DNA of 64,000 nucleotides from Cucumis sativus. Its lineage: Eukaryota > Streptophyta > Magnoliopsida > Cucurbitales > Cucurbitaceae. A model generated the notes under the pieces. That model saw nothing but the letters and a program-made list of their open reading frames with translations, searched no databases and was not told the DNA's origin. Location of the stretch: NCBI RefSeq assembly GCF_000004075.3, contig NC_026655.2:1-64000 (forward strand), given 5' to 3'. Position 1 is the first letter of the stretch. Each line of letters opens with the position of its first letter. Of this stretch, positions 59,513-64,000 are shown piece after piece. The position numbers and the translations under genes were made by a program.

Positions 59513-62500
59513 CTAGACCATTTTGTGCAGTCCAATGTTCAAATCAGATGAAATGGAAACAAGAAAAGGAAGAGAACGGAGCCAAACAGCTTTGAAGACG
59601 CGCTTCTGATGAGCTTTAAGTGATTGAGATGGCATGTGAGAATTATACCTGATGTCAAAAACATGAATTACAGGATCTGATGAACCAGACGTTAAGTGTA
59701 ATCCATTTGGTGACCATGACTGCTTTATCAAAGCTGATTGGGATTCACTGTTTTCTTGCTTCCACCCAAAACTGTGGACTTCTTTCTGTTCCAATCTAAT
59801 GTCAAATAATCTAAGTTGATTTTCTGGACTCCTGCATATAAGACAGTAAAAGCACCCTTGAATGTTTTACAGACCAATGTCTCATACATAAGCAGACCCT
59901 CCAGGGGTCCAAATCTATGCATTTAAAAACAAGTTCCATTTAGGGAAAGTACTTCATTATGGCGTGTCAATTTCTATTAGTTGAATATTGACATTTTGCT
60001 TGTTTCTCCTTTGGAAATCAAATTTATCAATTGAAAATGTATTTGCATTTAGAAAGCACATTTCGAAAAAAGCAATGCACATACTTCTAAATATTGAAGA
60101 CAATTGCAGAAAACGTAACTAAAAATCTTATTTTAAATAAGGTGTTTCTCACCCTGTCTGGACCATGAACAGGTTAAAGTCACATGGATTAGGCAACACG
60201 CTCATACATTTACTCTCTAGTTGATGCTTGAAGAGTGTGCTTCCTACTTGAACATCAAAACCAAGGAGTCTCTTGTCTGAACCTGCAGAAAGTACGATTT
60301 GCTTCATCTGCATCCCAGAGACACCCATGACAGCAGAAGAGTGCAGATTCCTGTGCAACAGCTCTGGTTTCCACGTGTTGTATTTATCTCTCATATTCCA
60401 TAAAACGACAGCATGATCACTGCCACCGGTAATGAACGGAACAGAATCCCAAGGCAAGAAACTAATGTCATTGATAATGCCTTTAACATGAGGCTTATCC
60501 TCTAAGAAAGTAACACTTGCCTTCTGTCAATAGATATACGCATAGAAAAGCCTCAAACTCTTATGTTATAGAATAAAATGTTTTGAAGGTACGTCATACT
60601 TTGTAGTGCCAATAATTTGTATCACATGGAACCAAGCATGAAATAGAATAATCAGCATACAACTTACCTCTTTAGTCCTATTGAAATTCAAGACCGATAT
60701 TTGAGAATCTCCACCATCAGCGTTGTACACAGAAAAAAGGTTGTTTCCACCCGGGTGCCAAGCTATACCTTCAGGCCATCTCCTCTGCTTTTGAGACAGA
60801 CAGTTTGTAGCACAAAGAAGAGAAGCAAAAGACCTGAAAAATGAAAACAAGAGAAGCAGGGGACAATAAAATAACCTTCAACTCCAATGTGGGCTTTGTA
60901 TCTTAAAAACCACCAAAAGAAACATCACACTAGTAATATATGGACTAAATGAACTATCTCATAAACATTGGGAACTTGATAGTAGACTAAATTGACCTAT
61001 TGTCCAAACCTCAAGGACTAAGAAGGTATTTTATCCTAATTAAATAAAATGTGATCAAAACCCATCATATTATATTTATCAACTATATTATTCTAAAAAG
61101 AACTGACATTATGCAACTTTTGGATAGGTAAGAAAGACTGGATTGTAGATTTATAGCATATTTCCATTAGCCTTTTTCCTTAACAACTAATATCATTAAC
61201 GGAAATTAGTCATAGCGTTAGTACTGGAGAACCAAACATGTACTTTTCCATAATATTAGAGTTGTAACAGTTAAACCAATTGTTTAAAGCTCAAGGGCAC
61301 AGTCAATCGGTTTAACCTATCTTGTAAAATACATGCACAAAGATTTACCATTACTTCCTGTCCAATCTAAATAACCATAATTAATTAACAAATGTTGTAA
61401 AATAAAACATTTAAAATATTTGAGCATTCACATATTTCAAGATTAAATTCTAATATTCTATAAAGGAAAGCTAAATTGCTACATTTGAAGATTAAAACAA
61501 AGGTTATTATAGTCACAATATTCTGTTTGGATTAAGTTAAACACAAGTCAAAAAATGATGGAGCAAGACTTACCCCTTCGACTGAATTTGCCACAGGTTG
61601 ATCATTCCATCCAAAGCACTACGCAAGTCCCAACATCAAGCACTTGTTAGATTGTTTGGTCACTGTGTACCATCTTCTACATTATACATATAGAAATAGC
61701 AGGGGCTTCTTAACAAGAGAAAAAAAACCAGTTGATAGAAATGCCATTAAGGTGACATTAGGAAATACTTCCCGAACTTGGGCCATACATAATATTTTGT
61801 TTGTATAAATATTCCTGTTCTGTTATATGTATGTTCATTTGTATTCTGTGCATTCTTTCAGATGTTCTACATTTATATGTCTTTAAATATAACTATCGTT
61901 TACCTAGTAACAAAAAGTTGGTCATTGACTGGACCTGGAGCAAGGCTTCTCAGTTTTCTCTTGTGCTGACTAGTAAAATAATAACTAGCATCCAGTTGGG
62001 CAGTCAATGAGGAAGAGCTACTACGTACTAATGAAATCAGTTCCTTGTGATCTTTTTGTTCTGAAATACACAATGCAGGCATCATGAGTGCAAACATGGG
62101 AGGACCTAAGATGTAGTACAGTACATCATCTGAAACTAATGAAGTGTCATGAAAAACGATAGCACTTAAACAGAGGGTTAAAGCGTTACCAAACTTTCTT
62201 CTTTTCATATCACTCTGATCATCAACTCTCCCAATAGTGACCATACAAGGTTTTTCTTGTTCACCTGTAGTGGCAAGATTAGAGCGATTGGGAATTGAAG
62301 GGTTGTGACTGGAACCAAGAAGTGGTTTCGCTTCCAAATCTGACAGTATTCAAAATAGGAGATCAGAGATAGTTAAAAAAGTAGCAATAGTAGAAGACAG
62401 CGTAAACTAACTAGGCAGAGTATATAACAACCCCCATTGCCATGAATAGGAGAGGTTGATGTAGGCTCAGCCTCCACACATTCGAATCCACAATCCTGAG

Positions 62501-63138
62501 AACTTCTTGATGGCAAAGTATAACGCGGACCTTGAGAGCGAGCCAACAAAGATTCAGATTCCTGTAACCGCTTCTCTGCTTCCTCTAGCTGCAGAAGTTT
62601 TGCAAGTGCATATGAAGTGATACTACTTTTTTCAAAATATTTCTCAAGACCTGACATAAAGCTTGTTCTACGTGCCCTAAAATTAAAAGACATTCAATTC
62701 CTGACTTCAAGCAAGTAATATGAATACACAAATACGAAAATAACATTTCTAATACGTGGTTGATAAAAAGGAACCAGTCCAGCATAGATTGAAAGAAATG
62801 CGGTGATAAGAGACGAGGTAGTGCGTGGGAGTTGACATTGTTGCCAGTCAGGTATAATGATAATAATTAATAAAAAAAGATGAAGGGTAATAGGAGTAGG
62901 AGAATTGACAGGGAAAGGTAGAGGAACAAGAAGTGAAAACCTGACGAGTGTAGTAGGAAATGCGCTGCTGGAGATGGTGGACTTCACGAGTACGATGCTC
63001 GACTAGAGCAATGAGTGTCGCCTCTTGGTCTTCGACGGTGCTATTGCATTCATCTGGAGTTAGGTCTTCCGTAGTGATTTCAGGCGAGTGGGCAAAGCAA
63101 AGTTCCTCCACTTCGGGTTTCTTCACCGGCTGGGTCAT
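59513..63138 (-). CDS. WD40-repeat protein with N-terminal coiled coil
   Basis: Eight exons on the minus strand: 63138-62941, 62675-62432, 62339-62190, 62060-61904, 61618-61574, 60833-60668, 60523-60153 and 59831-59513, about 549 aa. The N-terminus (MTQPVKKPEVEELCFAHSPE) leads into a probable coiled coil, EHRTREVHHLQQRISYYTRQ, then LAKLLQLEEAEKRLQESESL. The C-terminal half shows WD-type blades: DGMINLWQI, WHPGGNNLFSVY, FITGGSDHAVVLWNMRD, LSAGSDKRLLGFDV, NQLRLFDIRL, WSPNGLHLTSGSSDPVIHVF and VSISSDLNIG. Such proteins are interaction scaffolds; I do not recognise a specific function. Junctions 2 to 8 are canonical. At the exon 1/2 junction the AG acceptor leaves one extra G (AG|GGCACG), which would shift the frame into a stop; the frame is restored only if exon 2 starts at 62675. 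Confidence 0.82.
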
Positions 63139-64000
63139 TGCGATTCCTCTCTGTTAGCCCTACTCGTTTCCCGCCACCCCTTCTACACTATTTCCCTATT
63201 TGATTTTTATTTTATTTTTTTTAGAAAGAAACCGAATTTAATTTTTAAGTCCAACGGGGAGTTTCGAGTGCATTTGTTTGAAACGCATACATTATACTCT
63301 TTGTTTAAGGTATCGATTTTCTTTTTCTTTTTGCATGCTTCTATTTAGATACACAAAATATTATTTTTTACTTTATACAAACTAGTTTATTATTATATAG
63401 AATACACATTGTTATGAATTTTTATAATATCATCAATTTTAGAGATACTGATATATGATTTCATTAAATCTTGTAAAATACGTTATTTATTAAATAAATT
63501 TAATATTGTCTATAACATGATGTGTGATATTATTTTATGATGTTTTGAAATAAAATTTCATCACTTCAACTAATTTGAGAAAGATCATGGTCATATGTTA
63601 ACTTCAAGATTGAAATAAACTAGTTTTTTTTACCTTGAATTTAATGGTTGGAAAATTAAAATTTTCTTATAAAATTATATTATAAATTTTTACCCATATA
63701 CCCTAACCAAATATACTTAAGATAGTAATTCTTGAAAGAAATTTGAGAGAACTTATATTGATTTTTAGAGAGTAAGAACGTAATCGAGGGTGATTTGAGT
63801 AGAAAATGAAAATAAAAAAATTGAATGCTTAGTTCTGATTACAGGGCAATAAAAAGGCTTTAAATAAGCCGAAAGGTAGGATAAGGGAGGGGGCACGCGT
63901 GTTTAATGTTGTTGGCCCATTTTACCCTCTTAAACTTCAAGGCCCAAGATTACTGAAGAAGAAATCGGCCTAGAAGTACGTGGTTGTGGAGTGGATTTTC
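63139..64000. other. Upstream region of the WD40 gene and right edge of the window
   Basis: AT-rich from 63,170 to 63,780. Toward the edge, two GGCCCA elements (63914-63919 and 63941-63946; TGGGCC on the minus strand, site II type) and a more GC-rich stretch suggest a further promoter just beyond the window. No coding sequence was identified. Confidence 0.4.

Overview
This is plant nuclear DNA, AT-rich, with intron-containing genes and long repeat tracts. The family is probably Cucurbitaceae. That guess rests on a Mutator-like transposon carrying a Ulp1 protease domain (a type I recall from melon, CUMULE-like) and on AT-rich repeats full of TATCANTGATA-type dyads. The genus is not established. 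Sequence similarity was judged by eye and from family knowledge; no searches were run.

Region 1 (1 to about 21,011) is a tandem satellite with a 360-bp monomer: about 23 units on the left and about 15 on the right. The array was split by one insertion, a 7,361-bp Mutator-like element (8339-15699) flanked by a perfect 9-bp target-site duplication. The element has inverted arms of about 2.07 kb, each containing about 6.5 copies of a 180-bp tandem repeat. Its centre holds a decayed Ulp1 protease gene in two pieces on opposite strands, plus an extra pair of internal element ends. Part of the satellite shows a four-monomer higher-order repeat of about 1,440 bp. Every intact monomer carries an 18-bp perfect palindrome. 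Monomers decay toward the right edge, and a relic monomer plus telomere-like motifs follow in 21.6-22.4 kb.

Region 2 (22.9-33.7 kb, minus strand) holds two housekeeping genes: ribosomal stalk protein P1 (3 exons, 108 aa) and a complete Tudor-SN nuclease (16 coding exons, 988 aa, every intron in phase 0).

Region 3 (38.5-47.1 kb) holds a plus-strand short-chain dehydrogenase/reductase (4 exons, 313 aa, one GC-AG intron) facing tail-to-tail a minus-strand GT47 xylan synthase gene of the IRX10 type (4 exons, 416 aa). A SINE and a 134-bp duplication sit in the introns of the latter.

Region 4 (49.9-63.2 kb) holds LEAFY (plus strand, 3 exons, 386 aa), an AP2/ERF factor of the ERF113/114 type (minus strand, start codon in doubt) and a WD40-repeat gene (minus strand, 8 exons, about 549 aa, with a one-base frame conflict at the exon 1/2 junction). 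The intergenic spaces contain degenerate minisatellites, hAT-like ends and a dispersed inverted repeat pair.

The genes do not form a pathway; this is an ordinary gene-bearing arm next to a satellite block. The most unusual object is the composite Mutator-like element with tandem-repeat-filled arms inside the satellite.
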